A DNA stretch of 64,000 nucleotides from Nitrospira sp. MA-1. Lineage in GTDB: Bacteria > Nitrospirota > Nitrospiria > Nitrospirales > UBA8639. A program made the translations under genes and the position numbers. The stretch is from contig JAQJDB010000007.1 in NCBI GenBank assembly GCA_032139905.1, positions 620,001 to 684,000 on the forward strand, in the 5' to 3' direction. The notes below the pieces were generated by a model. That model ran no database searches. It was not told the DNA's origin and saw only the letters and a list, made by a program, of their open reading frames with translations. Of this stretch, positions 35,627-45,320 are shown piece by piece (the stretch's first letter is position 1; every line of letters starts with the position of its first letter).

Positions 35627-36544
35627 ATGTCGGTTGTCATTCGGCGATTCGAATCCGGGACCTTGCAAGCAACGGTGCAAGCCAGAACCGCTCATGCCAT
35701 TTATCGAGGGGCGATTCATACGATTCCCACATGCTTCGAGTTGGTGGAACAAGGCGGGGTGAATTTTCTTATTCGAATTGTCTCCAACCTGGCCAGGAAG
35801 GTTCAGTCCAACGCTGAGCAACGGCCACCCTCCAGGGCTGTCAACATAAAGCAGGACCCCTTTCTGCCTTACGAACAAGACCTGTTTGTGGCGGATATTT
35901 CCGATACCCATGTGTGTTTGTTAAATAAATTTAACGTCCTGGATCATCACATACTCATGGTGACCCGTTCTTTTCAGGAACAGGACTCCTTCCTCACGCT
36001 GAGTGATATCGAGGCCGTGTTGTTGTGTCTGGCCGAATTCGAAGGATTGGCCTTCTATAACGCGGGGGAAGCTGCCGGGGCTAGTCAACGGCATAAGCAT
36101 GTGCAAATGATCCCTCTTCCTTTGACGGCTGAAGTGTCTCATCTTCCCATTGAACCCCTATTAAATGCAGCCAGGTTTGAGGAGCAGATTGGGCGGATTC
36201 CCGGTCTTCCTTTTTCCCATGTGCTGGTCCGGATGAATCCCGAATGGATCGCTTGTCCGGTAGAAGGGGCACAAGAGTTGCTGGAGCAATATCTGTATAT
36301 GTTGCGGACTGTCGGATTGTCGGGTGGTGACGTAGGAGGGGAAACCACGAGTCCTGGTCCGTATAATTTTCTTGTCACACGACAGTGGATGTTATTGGTT
36401 CCACGGTCCAGGGAGTGCTTTGAAGGGATTTCCGTGAATGCCTTGGGATTTGCCGGAGGCTTGTTGGTGAGGGATCAGTCGCAGCTTGATCGGTTGAAAG
36501 CGTGTGGGCCAATGAGTGTACTTCGTCGAGTGGCCATGTGTTAA
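35627..36544 (+). CDS. ATP adenylyltransferase (Ap4A phosphorylase-like)
   Basis: The 305-residue product belongs to the HIT-superfamily Apa1/2-type enzymes. It contains NKFNVLDHHILMVTRSF and the catalytic GASQRHKHVQMIPLP (H-x-H-x-Q), with GGETTSPGPYNFLVTRQWMLLVPRS in the C-terminal domain. These enzymes phosphorolyse diadenosine tetraphosphate to ATP and ADP, controlling a stress alarmone. It is followed 112 bp downstream by the HPF-cold-shock gene. Confidence 0.87.
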   Translation: MSVVIRRFESGTLQATVQARTAHAIYRGAIHTIPTCFELVEQGGVNFLIRIVSNLARKVQSNAEQRPPSRAVNIKQDPFLPYEQDLFVADISDTHVCLLNKFNVLDHHILMVTRSFQEQDSFLTLSDIEAVLLCLAEFEGLAFYNAGEAAGASQRHKHVQMIPLPLTAEVSHLPIEPLLNAARFEEQIGRIPGLPFSHVLVRMNPEWIACPVEGAQELLEQYLYMLRTVGLSGGDVGGETTSPGPYNFLVTRQWMLLVPRSRECFEGISVNALGFAGGLLVRDQSQLDRLKACGPMSVLRRVAMC

Positions 36545-36656
36545 GGGAATTTTCCCATGTTTTTCTCTGGCACTTCTATGAGTATACTTAACGTGTACGT
36601 GGTGGTGATGTGTGTCTGTTATTTCTAATACTTAAATTGAGAGGGAAGAAAACACT

Positions 36657-37223
36657 ATGGATCTTCAGATTGACAGTCGAAATGTGACGATGACCCCACG
36701 ATGGAAAACGGAGATTGAAACTCGGATGGCCGATCTGCAGGTAGGCCATGAGGATTTGATCCACGGGCGGGTGACGCTTACAAAAAATGCCCATCACAAA
36801 AAATCCGAAAATGTGGCGGAAGCCCTGGTGGTCGTCACGATGCCCGGTCGTCATACCCTGACAGCCAGAAAAGAGGAAAAAACGTTCGAAGAGGCTATCC
36901 GTGCGGCGTTCTTTGCCGTGGAAATTGAAGTGAAGAAGTTTCGGGACAAACGGGCCTCCAAAGAAATTCGGGTCCCCCCTATTCCGTTACGTGGAGTGAT
37001 TACGAAGTTATTTCCTCAGGAAGGGTACGGTTTTCTTCTCCAGGACGGCGGAGGTGAGGTTTATTTTCACAAGAATGCGGTACACGGGATGAGATTTGAG
37101 GAACTTGAGGACGGGGTGGAGGTCTTGTTTAATGTGGAGGACGGGGAGAAGGGTCCCCAGGCCACCACGGTCAATCCGCTTCCCATTCTACCGGGTGCCG
37201 TCGAAAAAGCTGCGTTTTCCTGA
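36657..37223 (+). CDS. HPF-domain/cold-shock-domain fusion protein
   Basis: The 188-residue product has an N-terminal HPF/RaiA-like domain (residues 1-105: MDLQIDSRNVTMTPRWKTEIETRMADL, TLTARKEEKTFEEAIRAAFFAVE) and a C-terminal cold-shock domain (about 115-170: GVITKLFPQEGYGFLLQDG with EVYFHKNAV). It would bind idle ribosomes and RNA. The window therefore has two hibernation-type genes, this one and that in the N-ATPase operon. Confidence 0.88.
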   Translation: MDLQIDSRNVTMTPRWKTEIETRMADLQVGHEDLIHGRVTLTKNAHHKKSENVAEALVVVTMPGRHTLTARKEEKTFEEAIRAAFFAVEIEVKKFRDKRASKEIRVPPIPLRGVITKLFPQEGYGFLLQDGGGEVYFHKNAVHGMRFEELEDGVEVLFNVEDGEKGPQATTVNPLPILPGAVEKAAFS

Positions 37224-37827
37224 CGAGGCTTGATTTAAAAAGTCAGGGATTCCCGCAGAATGGTTTCCCATGAGGAGCAGATTCTGGGTGTTGGGCACCG
37301 CGCAAATTATGCAGAGGAATTTTTGGCAAAGAAAACGAACCGGCCTGTAGATGTGGAGGACCTTGGTCTCTGAACGCACGATTTCGGCAGTTCAGGTGAT
37401 CACATGTACGCGGGCTTTCCACACATAGGTGGTAGTTCTTAATCTGTCCAAATCGCCCATGCCGTTCAATTGCCAACACTTGGCTCTGTTCTTCAATTGC
37501 CATGGTCGGGTCCACGGGGGGGTCTCTTCATCAATGCACCGCAATGTGGACATGAATGGACCAAACCGGGTCACCTGCCTGAAATCTCCGCAACCCAGAA
37601 GTCGCCCCGAATTCTCATTTCTTCGTAAGGAAGTCAGTTCATCCCGATCATAAGCTTCCTTAATGGCAGGGCTATCTGTCTGAGGGTTTCGAATGAGGGC
37701 ACCCATATGCTCACGACGTCAGAACGATTGTCCTGGCTCGATGCAGCCCTTAGATGGCCGGACGACACCAAAGCCCGACAGCCGTGTTGCATCGTCGGGC
37801 TTTGGATGTTTATATGTCCCGTGCGGC
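37224..37827. other. gene-poor stretch, possible degraded DNA
   Basis: Overlapping minus-strand frames (37243-37515 and 37392-37706) have no recognisable domain and no ribosome site. An 11-bp hairpin is listed separately. The stretch may be a decayed gene, but I cannot show which. Confidence 0.35.
37768..37805. terminator. GC-rich hairpin, possible terminator
   Basis: CCAAAGCCCGA pairs perfectly with TCGGGCTTTGG across a 16-base loop. It lies just beyond the stop of the minus-strand secreted-protein gene. No good T tract follows on either strand. Confidence 0.35.
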
Positions 37828-38367
37828 TTAAGGGGTACGCCTTTGTATTATCGGGGTTCGAGGACTTTGTAATATCGGGCTCAGGGGCTCCTGTCTATTC
37901 ACGGTGGGACTGAGTGTGTCGCGCCTTTCAATATTCGTGGGGCATCCCGGTGAGTTTTGCCCAACAATACAATCCCGCGAGGGGTTTAAAGTCGAAGTGT
38001 CGATCCTTCGCTCAAGCAAATCATTGGGGTTCAGGAGGAATAACATCAAGAAATGATCCAGGGAATTTGCATCACCCGAGGTTACACCTCCGGCTCCAGG
38101 CCCCAAGACATACCCTTTGACAAATAGCTTTTGTACCGCTGCTGCACAATCCAGTCCTCTATTGATTTCCACATCGACGGTCGAAGACATATTTTCAACC
38201 ACAAAGGTATTGGTTGCGCTCTCAACGCAATCCAAAAGAACAACATTCCGATCGAAAAATGGGAGCTTTTGCGCCTCAGCTTTCTCCCCGGTTAGAAAGC
38301 CTCCCGCCAGACCTCCAATTAACAGCGCTATTCCAAAGACATTCCTGTGTTGTGAAAAGTTTCTCAT
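37828..38367 (-). CDS. secreted protein of unknown function
   Basis: The 179-residue product has a signal peptide (NVFGIALLIGGLAGGFLTGEKAEA) and then VVLLDCVESATNTFVVENMSSTVDVEINRGLDCAAAVQKLFVKGY. The C-terminus is Arg/Pro/Ser-rich and probably disordered. Four cysteines after the signal could form disulfides. GGAGG eight bases upstream supports the ATG at 38367. I do not recognise the family. Confidence 0.65.
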   Translation of the reverse strand: MRNFSQHRNVFGIALLIGGLAGGFLTGEKAEAQKLPFFDRNVVLLDCVESATNTFVVENMSSTVDVEINRGLDCAAAVQKLFVKGYVLGPGAGGVTSGDANSLDHFLMLFLLNPNDLLERRIDTSTLNPSRDCIVGQNSPGCPTNIERRDTLSPTVNRQEPLSPILQSPRTPIIQRRTP

Positions 38368-38971
38368 TGGGTCCTCCGTAGGTGTAATTGTAAGAACCAT
38401 GCTCAGACCACTTTTGAAGCATGTTGACTCAGCTAACCGTGATTGACGGTTGTTCTTCTTGGCCTTTCAGCTCTCGCTCCGGCTGGTGGATGTAGTGTGG
38501 AAACCAGATCCGGTTCAATCCTGGGTGATGCATGGATAAAAACGAGGAATTCCTCCTTTGCTGAAGTAGAACGAAAAAAGGGCCTTTGAGGCTTACATAT
38601 TCCTCAAAGGCCCTCCATTGCCTTGCCCTATGTGCTCAACCCACCCATGAACTGGTTCTAGGATGGTTGAATGGGATTTCTACCACAATCTGAATAAGAA
38701 TGTCCCGCCTTGTTTGGACCGGCGGGTTGGATTCAAAGAGAACGCCGTTTCTTGTGTCCGGATATCGTATGGTAACTTTCTCTTGATGATTTCCCTCGCC
38801 GGCACCCTTGTCCCAATAGGGGCGAGCGACCCTTCAAGACTTATCGTTCAAAATTGCAATTCTCTAGTTCCTTAGACAGGTTGGTGGGATGAGGGCCGAT
38901 GGGTAACAACGTCGATGGGAGCCCATTCGGCTTCAGCCAGGGCAGACTTTCAAAAAAGCCATAGCATTGCT
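38368..38971. other. intergenic region with strong minus-strand terminator
   Basis: Apart from the terminator at 38580-38613, no gene is supported; the plus-strand frame at 38663-38875 has no recognisable domain. The stretch separates the NfeD/FloA operon from the secreted-protein gene. Confidence 0.45.
38580..38613 (-). terminator. intrinsic terminator of the NfeD/FloA operon
   Basis: A perfect 12-bp stem (GGGCCTTTGAGG / CCTCAAAGGCCC) with a 10-base loop is followed on the minus strand by a TTTTTT run (38574-38579). This is a textbook rho-independent terminator. It lies about 360 bp beyond the last gene of the operon. Confidence 0.85.
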
Positions 38972-39328
38972 CTAATCATCGGGGTGTTGCAGCGCCCGGC
39001 AGGGGCCAAGAACGGTCATGATAACAATTCCCTGTCGGAGATCGGCCCGATTGCGTAAACGGAGTTGGCTGGCGGTCCGCCGTTTCGGAGAGGTGATTGG
39101 TCGGAATTGCTGTACGGCTTGTTGGGGTATTGTCGGGGACGTTTTCGTGGTGGCAGCCGCCTTACGGTCGCCCTGTTCATGGGAATCATTGGATGGAAGA
39201 AAAAGATCCTTAAGATTTTTGAAGGCGATGTCCCGCCGTATTCGCTCATTCAGCCATCGAATGGCCAAGGCGAGCCCGGATAAAAAAAGCAGGACAGCGA
39301 AAAACACCAAAGATTCCATGCTCATCAT
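38972..39328 (-). CDS. small membrane-anchored protein of the FloA operon
   Basis: The 118-residue product has one N-terminal membrane helix (SLVFFAVLLFLSGLALAIRWL) followed by a basic, probably cytoplasmic part ending LRNRADLRQGIVIMTVLGPCRALQ. It starts four bases after the floA stop, so it is translationally linked. I do not recognise the family. Three clustered ATGs (39328, 39325, 39319) compete for one GAGAGG site. Confidence 0.65.
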   Translation of the reverse strand: MMSMESLVFFAVLLFLSGLALAIRWLNERIRRDIAFKNLKDLFLPSNDSHEQGDRKAAATTKTSPTIPQQAVQQFRPITSPKRRTASQLRLRNRADLRQGIVIMTVLGPCRALQHPDD

Positions 39329-39332
39329 CCTC

Positions 39333-40310
39333 TCACTTTCTTGCTGGGCCGGAAGATTCTTCATCCGTCCCGGCAATGGCGTCCCGCATGGACGTATCGG
39401 CTTGCACATTTTTCATCCGGTAATAATCCATGATGCCTAAGTTTCCCTGACGAAATGCTTCGGCCATGGCCCTGGGAACCTCTGCCTCGGCTTCGACGAC
39501 ACGGGCCCGCATTTCCTGTTCCAAGGCGACCGCCATCGCCCGCCGTTCTTCCGCTTTGGCCTGGGCAATTTGTTTGTCCGCATTGGCCTGATCGATTTGC
39601 AATTTTGCGCCAATATTTTCACCGACATCCACATCCGCAATATCAATGGACAAGATTTCGAATGCTGTGCCGGCATCGAGTCCTTTCCCTAAAATATTCT
39701 TTGAAATGTAATCCGGGTTTTCCAGAACATCCTTGTGAGAGGCGGAAGATCCGATCGTGCTGACCATGCCTTCTCCCACGCGGGCAATGATCGTCTCTTC
39801 ACCCGCTCCGCCGACCAGGCGGTCAATATTGGCTCGAACGGTTACCCGGGACACGGCAATGAGCTGAATGCCATCTTTTGCGACAGCCGTCACCCGAGGT
39901 GTTTCGATAACTTTAGGCAGGACGGACATTTTGACGGCTTCCAGCACATCACGACCGGCCAGGTCGATGGCGGCCGCGCGTTTAAACGTCATGGGGATAT
40001 TGGCTTTGTCGGCCGAGATCATGGCATTGACCACTTTGACCACATTTCCTCCTGCCAGAAAATGGGCTTCCAAATCGTTCACGGGAATTTCGAGTCCGGC
40101 CTTCACCGCGCTGATTCTGGCATTGATCACGGTGACCGGAGGAACCCGGCGCAATCGCATGCCTACGAGTGTAAAGAGTCCGACATAGGCATTCGAGGCC
40201 CAGGCGGCGATCCACAGTGGGATCGGAATGACATAGAGAAGGCCAAACAAGAGCGCCAGGACCATGACCAGGAGTCCAAGGGAACCGAATGCCTGGGTTT
40301 CAATTTCCAT
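39333..40310 (-). CDS. floA: flotillin-like membrane-scaffold protein FloA
   Basis: The 325-residue product matches the FloA/YqfA (SPFH-like) family: an N-terminal membrane hairpin ([23 protein letters not shown]), [54 protein letters not shown] and a C-terminal Ala/Glu-rich coiled coil ([19 protein letters not shown]). It forms membrane microdomains. Its ATG overlaps the NfeD stop (TAATG), the conserved nfeD-floA gene pair. Confidence 0.93.
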   Translation of the reverse strand: MEIETQAFGSLGLLVMVLALLFGLLYVIPIPLWIAAWASNAYVGLFTLVGMRLRRVPPVTVINARISAVKAGLEIPVNDLEAHFLAGGNVVKVVNAMISADKANIPMTFKRAAAIDLAGRDVLEAVKMSVLPKVIETPRVTAVAKDGIQLIAVSRVTVRANIDRLVGGAGEETIIARVGEGMVSTIGSSASHKDVLENPDYISKNILGKGLDAGTAFEILSIDIADVDVGENIGAKLQIDQANADKQIAQAKAEERRAMAVALEQEMRARVVEAEAEVPRAMAEAFRQGNLGIMDYYRMKNVQADTSMRDAIAGTDEESSGPARK

Positions 40311-41698
40311 TATGCGGGGTTCCTTTCTGATGGGGGTGGCGCGAGTCGAACCACTACCCGATTCCCATCGATTTGTATGGCTTCAATAGCTTGACCGGCA
40401 TCAATAAAGGTTCCGTCGGATACGACATCCACTCGTTCTCCATCAAAACGGGCAATGCCGGAAGGGCGGAGGTCTGAAATGGCTACACCCTGTTTTCCCA
40501 GCCAACGATGATCTTCCGCCGGGCTCGATTCGTAGCCCTCTTGAGCCTGAAGGTTGGTTTCCAGAATCAGGCGTTTCCCGAATGGAAGGCGTGGAAAATA
40601 ACGGACCAACATGAGGGTGGCGATGATGGCCACAAGGATTGAGAGGGCCACTTGACCAAGGGCGGACAGCATGGAATCCCATGAGGCTCCGGTCCCGATA
40701 AGACTCAGTCCAAGTCCTCCCATAAGTGACAAAATTCCTAGAATTCCTGCCATTCCAAAGCCGGGGATGGCAAAAATTTCCAGCCCAACTAAAATCAGCC
40801 CGAGTCCGACGAGTAGGAATTCTTCCAATCCGGCTAATTGAACAAGCCCATGCCCCCAAAAAAACAGGGCAAGGCCCATAAGCCCGAGGGCGCCGGGTAC
40901 CCCGAATCCGGGTACCCGCATTTCTAACATGATTCCGAGAATGCCGACTGTCATCAACAACGAGCTGACCACTGGATGGGTGAGGAACCGCACCAGTGAC
41001 TCCGCCCACGTTTCGGATGCGTATGAAATCTCGGCGTCAGCGAGGTTCAAAGACTGTAGCACAGCCTCCAGCGAATTGGCTTGAAAGTCTGCGATGTTGA
41101 CCTGTAAGGCTTCTTTGGTGGTGAGAGTCAGCAATTTACTTTTTGCAATGAGGTCGGGAATTTCAACATCCGCATCCACCATGGCTTCGGCGATGAGCGG
41201 TGGGCGATTTCGTTGTTCAGCGGTAGCCCTAAATTCCTTTCGCATGTAGGACACCGTCTTTTCTTCGACCGGTTGGGCGGGGGTGCCGGGAAGACCGATC
41301 TGTACCGGCGTGGCGGCACCGATCGTACTGCCTTCTGCCATGACGATTTTTCCCGAGGCCAGGCTAATGAGCGCGCCGGCGGAGATGGCTCGTTTGTTGA
41401 TGAAGGCGACGGTGGGAGTTTGAGATTCCAGGAGAGCATCCCGAATCAGCACGGCGGCATCGACCCGGCCGCCAAATGTATTAATTTCTAATATGACGGC
41501 TTTGGCTCCGGCGGCGGTGGCTTCGTCTAATACCCGCTGCACAAATGGCGCGAGGCCTAAATCGATGACCCCCTCAATGGGAGCCACAAATACGATAGGC
41601 TTCGGCGTGACGGCCTGGCTTACGCCGACCATCATGAAGACAGACAGATAAATCACCAGCGCAGATAGAAAATGGTGTAATCGTGTTTGTGTCAACAT
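40310..41698 (-). CDS. nfeD: NfeD membrane serine protease (long NfeD1b type)
   Basis: The 462-residue product has a signal segment, a ClpP-like protease domain ([23 protein letters not shown]; catalytic Ser in [31 protein letters not shown]; later Lys), four to five membrane helices (about 230-370) and a C-terminal OB-fold NfeD domain ([31 protein letters not shown]). It cleaves membrane partners and works with FloA. Confidence 0.93.
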   Translation of the reverse strand: MLTQTRLHHFLSALVIYLSVFMMVGVSQAVTPKPIVFVAPIEGVIDLGLAPFVQRVLDEATAAGAKAVILEINTFGGRVDAAVLIRDALLESQTPTVAFINKRAISAGALISLASGKIVMAEGSTIGAATPVQIGLPGTPAQPVEEKTVSYMRKEFRATAEQRNRPPLIAEAMVDADVEIPDLIAKSKLLTLTTKEALQVNIADFQANSLEAVLQSLNLADAEISYASETWAESLVRFLTHPVVSSLLMTVGILGIMLEMRVPGFGVPGALGLMGLALFFWGHGLVQLAGLEEFLLVGLGLILVGLEIFAIPGFGMAGILGILSLMGGLGLSLIGTGASWDSMLSALGQVALSILVAIIATLMLVRYFPRLPFGKRLILETNLQAQEGYESSPAEDHRWLGKQGVAISDLRPSGIARFDGERVDVVSDGTFIDAGQAIEAIQIDGNRVVVRLAPPPSERNPA

Positions 41699-42034
41699 TA
41701 TTCGGTATCCTTTTGCCTTATCCTACCTTGTTTGGCCGGAATCAAGCGATGGCATGTCTAGGGAGTGAGTGAGTCGCCGAAATGTTGATTCCGGCTCATT
41801 AGACATCTCTGACCTTCTCAAGTCGTTAAAATCCAATGTGAAAGACTATAAGTGAAGGGTAGTATGAGCCATAACATCCTTCAGGAGATTGTCAGTTTAT
41901 GGAAAGGAGGTTGAGCGTTCGAGAGATCGAAAGGAGAAGAAGGTTTATTGGGAGATATATTCACCACGGCAATGGCGTCGGCAGGCATCAATTCATTTTC
42001 TAATTGAACTTATAATTTAATACGGAGGTGTCAA
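41699..42034. other. divergent intergenic region
   Basis: No gene is visible between nfeD (minus) and the crystallin-like gene (plus). The plus end has TACGGAGGTGTCAA, a good ribosome site. No supported promoter consensus was seen. Confidence 0.4.
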
Positions 42035-42445
42035 ATGAAATTTACAAACATGCTTAACGGGGCATTGGCTCTGACCTTCATCGCGGGAGTGGCCTACGGT
42101 CAAGAAAACATGGTTGCCGCTGCAAGTGATATGGAAATGCAAGTTGTTGATAAAAATTGTTGGGTGGAGTTATTTGAGGATACTGATTTTGATGTTGACG
42201 ATCCCCATGTACGTGTAGCAGGACCTTTTCAGTCAGCCACGTTAGAGGATGTGGCTGGTCAGAATTGGAATAATGAAATCGAGAGTCTGATTGTAGGACC
42301 CAATGCCATGGTTTACGCCTATAAGGATCCGGATTTTTCCGGCACCGAAGCCGTGTTTGTCGCAAATCAACGAAACAGTGATTTAGCAGGATTAGACATG
42401 TCTGACGATATCGAATCATTAAAAATCAAATGTGGAAAAGAATAA
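42035..42445 (+). CDS. secreted beta-gamma-crystallin-like protein
   Basis: The 136-residue product has a signal peptide (MLNGALALTFIAGVAYG) and then a Greek-key-type domain: CWVELFEDTDFDVDDPHVRVAGPFQSATLEDV and MVYAYKDPDFSGTEAVFVANQRNSDL, with the F-x-G turn and the double repeat seen in microbial beta-gamma-crystallins, which often bind calcium. I infer a stable periplasmic or extracellular protein; the specific role is unknown. Confidence 0.7.
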   Translation: MKFTNMLNGALALTFIAGVAYGQENMVAAASDMEMQVVDKNCWVELFEDTDFDVDDPHVRVAGPFQSATLEDVAGQNWNNEIESLIVGPNAMVYAYKDPDFSGTEAVFVANQRNSDLAGLDMSDDIESLKIKCGKE

Positions 42446-42538
42446 GTGGGTGTTGTAACCTTTTTGCGATCCGTCCCCGCAGGAGGGGGTTTCTTCATAA
42501 ACTCAATTGCTGTTTTTGGAGTACCAACCAGTATCCCG

Positions 42539-44707
42539 TTATCGGACTGAAACAATGTTGAGTTGGTCATCTTTTCGGGTGACGTTGATCATGACATCTG
42601 ATTCGGTTCGTGTGAATTCCAGATCTGCCGAAAGGTTACCTATGCGAAGGTTTTTAATTTGGATAGCCGGCAAAAACTCGGGAAGAGAGGGATGCGTGAA
42701 TCGGATTTCACGTTCGGCACCATGGAAAGAGATTCCCAGACAGGACTGTAAGAGTAAAAACACCGCACCTGCTGCCCATGCCTGGGGGGCGCAGGCGACC
42801 GGATAAAGAATCGGACCTTCTCCAGGTTTTCGGGGAAATCCGCAAATCAGCTCAGGGAGGCGATGGAGGTCAACATGAATGCTCAAATCAAAGAGTCCAC
42901 CTATGAGTCGTTCCACGCTTTGTGTTAATCCATAACGACTCATCCCCATGGCAATGAGGGCGTTGTCATGGGGCCAGATGGATCCATTATGGTAGGCCAT
43001 GGGGTTGTATCGTATTTCATTTGTCGGAATTGTCCGGATTCCCCAGCCGGAAAAAAAATCCTCCTCAAGTAATCCCTTCGCGATGCGTTCGGCCCGATCC
43101 TGTGTGGCAATTTCAGTGAAGAGCGTATGCCCGGCGTTGGTGGATCGAATTGTACAGGGCTGTTTTTTTCCGTCAAGCGCGACGATGTACGTATCTAATT
43201 TCTCCGACCAAAATTGACGATTGAATTGATGCCGGAGTGTCTGGGCTTCACGCAAAAGAGATTGTGCTCGCTTGGGGTATTCAAGAAGTCTCGCTAAATG
43301 AGAGGCCGCCCGTTTTGCCGCATACACATATCCTTGAACCTCACAGAGAGCGATCGGTCCTTCGGCGATGGTGCCGTCCGCGTGGAACACCGAATCATAG
43401 GAATCCTTCCAGCCCTGTTGAGCGAGGCCGGTGGGGGTTTGCCGGAAATATTCCACGAATCCATCTTTGTCTTTATCCCCGTAAAGATCGATCCACATCA
43501 GGGCACGTTCCAGATGAGGCCAGAGCGAAACGATAAAGTCCTTGTCTCCCGTTCGATCGTAATAGGCACCAGCCAGGAGGACAAATAATGGGGTCGAATC
43601 AACACTCCCGTAATATCGCCCGAATGGAATTTCTTTGAGGGTGGCCATTTCACCCTTACGGGTTTCATGTAAAATTTTCCCAGGTTCCGCATCTTGATCA
43701 GGAATAATCTCCGTCGCTTGTGTGGAAGCCAAATAACTCAAGACCCCGCGTGCAAGACTTGGATTAATCCATAAACATTCCAAGGCGGTAATAATTCCGT
43801 CCCTCCCGAACGCCGTGCTGTACCATGGCACGCCCGCATAGGGATAAGGCCCTTCAGGAAGGTCGGTCGTCATCATGCAGATGTCATCAAGGGACCGATT
43901 GAGCCAGTCGTTGAATTGTTCATTTCCGGTATAAATTGTGCAGAACTGGGACTTAGTTGTTTGAAGGTTATGAGCCGCATGGGATTGGGACGTGGAAAAA
44001 TTTTTAGGTTCTAATGCGTTGCCATTTATTGAACAGGCAATTGAGAGGTGACAGATTTTTTCCTCTTGGGGTTTTAACGATAAATGAAACGTCATTGAAC
44101 TTGTCGTGATTTGTTGGGGAGCCAGATCGGTGGTCAGATGGGTCGTCCGTTGTACATGGTCTAACCCCTGATATTCCCAAAAAACAGTGTGGTCGTTCGG
44201 GAGGGAAATATTGATGATCCCTCGTTGAGATCGTTGTTCCCCTCGTACTTCGAAGAGATCAGCGAAGTCTGCCTGATAGTAGAGAGAAAATCCGAAGTTT
44301 AGGGCATGTAACGAATAGTTGGTGAACCGGAGTTCTTCTAAGCACTGGGACTGATAGAGAAACTTTGTCCGTGAAATATGAAGAGTGCCTCTAGGAAGGA
44401 ATGGAAACCCAGTTCTATCCAGGTCAGGATTGGTCAGGTCGACTGCGAGTAAGGCATTGTCTCCCTTAATCGCGGAACTGAGCAGAAAGGGGTGGGTTTC
44501 CTCCAAGTGGAATTCCAATCCTGAAAGAAAACGGGTTCCTTCATGATAAAGGCCTTGCTCACCTAGACCCACGTGTTGAATGTCACCGTATGGATTAAAA
44601 ATGCCAAATGTCTCTCCATCCTTTAAGACATGTGTTCGGGAATCGGCAAGCGCAGAAGTCGCTAGAATATAATGCTCATCTCCTATCCGGACAATTTTTT
44701 TATCCAT
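42539..44707 (-). CDS. glycogen-debranching-type glucosidase
   Basis: The 722-residue product has the N-terminal 'glycogen debranching enzyme, N-terminal' beta domain (residues ~15-220: KDGETFGIFNPYGDIQHVGLGEQGLYHEGTRFLSGLEF) and an alpha/alpha-toroid catalytic domain (about 270-650) with GVPWYSTAFGRDGIITALECLW, RYYGSVDSTPLFVLLAG and YNPMAYHNGSIWPHDNALIAMGM. Such enzymes hydrolyse alpha-1,6 branches or related oligosaccharides. It is monocistronic. With the GT4 gene and PPi-PFK it points to storage-carbohydrate turnover. Confidence 0.88.
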   Translation of the reverse strand: MDKKIVRIGDEHYILATSALADSRTHVLKDGETFGIFNPYGDIQHVGLGEQGLYHEGTRFLSGLEFHLEETHPFLLSSAIKGDNALLAVDLTNPDLDRTGFPFLPRGTLHISRTKFLYQSQCLEELRFTNYSLHALNFGFSLYYQADFADLFEVRGEQRSQRGIINISLPNDHTVFWEYQGLDHVQRTTHLTTDLAPQQITTSSMTFHLSLKPQEEKICHLSIACSINGNALEPKNFSTSQSHAAHNLQTTKSQFCTIYTGNEQFNDWLNRSLDDICMMTTDLPEGPYPYAGVPWYSTAFGRDGIITALECLWINPSLARGVLSYLASTQATEIIPDQDAEPGKILHETRKGEMATLKEIPFGRYYGSVDSTPLFVLLAGAYYDRTGDKDFIVSLWPHLERALMWIDLYGDKDKDGFVEYFRQTPTGLAQQGWKDSYDSVFHADGTIAEGPIALCEVQGYVYAAKRAASHLARLLEYPKRAQSLLREAQTLRHQFNRQFWSEKLDTYIVALDGKKQPCTIRSTNAGHTLFTEIATQDRAERIAKGLLEEDFFSGWGIRTIPTNEIRYNPMAYHNGSIWPHDNALIAMGMSRYGLTQSVERLIGGLFDLSIHVDLHRLPELICGFPRKPGEGPILYPVACAPQAWAAGAVFLLLQSCLGISFHGAEREIRFTHPSLPEFLPAIQIKNLRIGNLSADLEFTRTESDVMINVTRKDDQLNIVSVR

Positions 44708-44906
44708 TTTGTAACCTTTGATTAGCGAAAAGTGATTGTATTACTCATTTTATTAGTCCGGAGGGACATTTTCAAAACCAGAGGAAATAACATCTGAAAA
44801 TCTCCTGCAAATCTTCGGATGCGTGATTCACCGGAATTTTATATCGAGTGGGATAGGAATTCCTTCAGGAAGCCTTTGTTTATCTTCGAGAAGGGATTAG
44901 GAACGC
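44708..44906. other. start of a gene-poor stretch before the second regulator
   Basis: This is the first part of a 613-bp stretch with no confident gene; the rest holds one doubtful frame. No sigma-54 element or GTAA-N3-TTAC pair was found for the debranching gene or the regulator. Confidence 0.4.
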
Positions 44907-45317
44907 TTGCGATCTCTTTTTTTCTTCCGTAGCTGGGGCAGGAATTCAAGGATTTCATGGCTGATCTTCCCCAAAAAACCGCATCGATTCATAAAGTTTC
45001 TATGTACTATTTTGAGGGCAGAATCCTGGGAGGAAATCGAACAAGCCGAATCCATGATGCCTTACCTGGTTTCCGGACTCCTACGGGATGCGGTAATGAT
45101 CTGGAATTTTTCTCCATCCAAAGTCAAGTTAATTCCATTTTTTCTTACCAAGGGAATCTTTACAATTGTGGGAAAGGGGCCACGCTCATTTGTGGTGAAG
45201 ATTCTCCTGCTAAAGGATATAATTTTAAAATCAATTAAATTGCCTTCTTTAGGAGGTCATGCCTTTTGGTTGGAGAATGATCAAGAATTACAAGTAACTG
45301 ATTCCACTGCGAGATGA
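44907..45317 (+). CDS. doubtful reading frame before the regulator
   Basis: The 136-residue frame (TTG start; MRSLFFFRSWGRNSRISWLIF, then SWEEIEQAESMMPYLVSGLLRDAVMIWNFSP) shows no recognised domain. Its stop lies three bases before the regulator ATG, which would allow coupling. An overlapping frame (44957-45238) is equally long-lived. I keep it as a possibility only. Confidence 0.25.
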   Translation: MRSLFFFRSWGRNSRISWLIFPKKPHRFIKFLCTILRAESWEEIEQAESMMPYLVSGLLRDAVMIWNFSPSKVKLIPFFLTKGIFTIVGKGPRSFVVKILLLKDIILKSIKLPSLGGHAFWLENDQELQVTDSTAR

Positions 45318-45320
45318 ATA

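Noticed and set aside
37243-37706. Two overlapping minus-strand frames
   Set aside because: No domain, no ribosome site and mutually overlapping frames. Possibly decayed DNA.
38663-38875. 70-codon plus-strand frame beyond the terminator
   Set aside because: No recognised domain or ribosome site.
42475-42488. CCCC-GCAGGA-GGGG hairpin with GTTTCTT after the crystallin-like gene
   Set aside because: A stem of only four base pairs is too weak to call a terminator.
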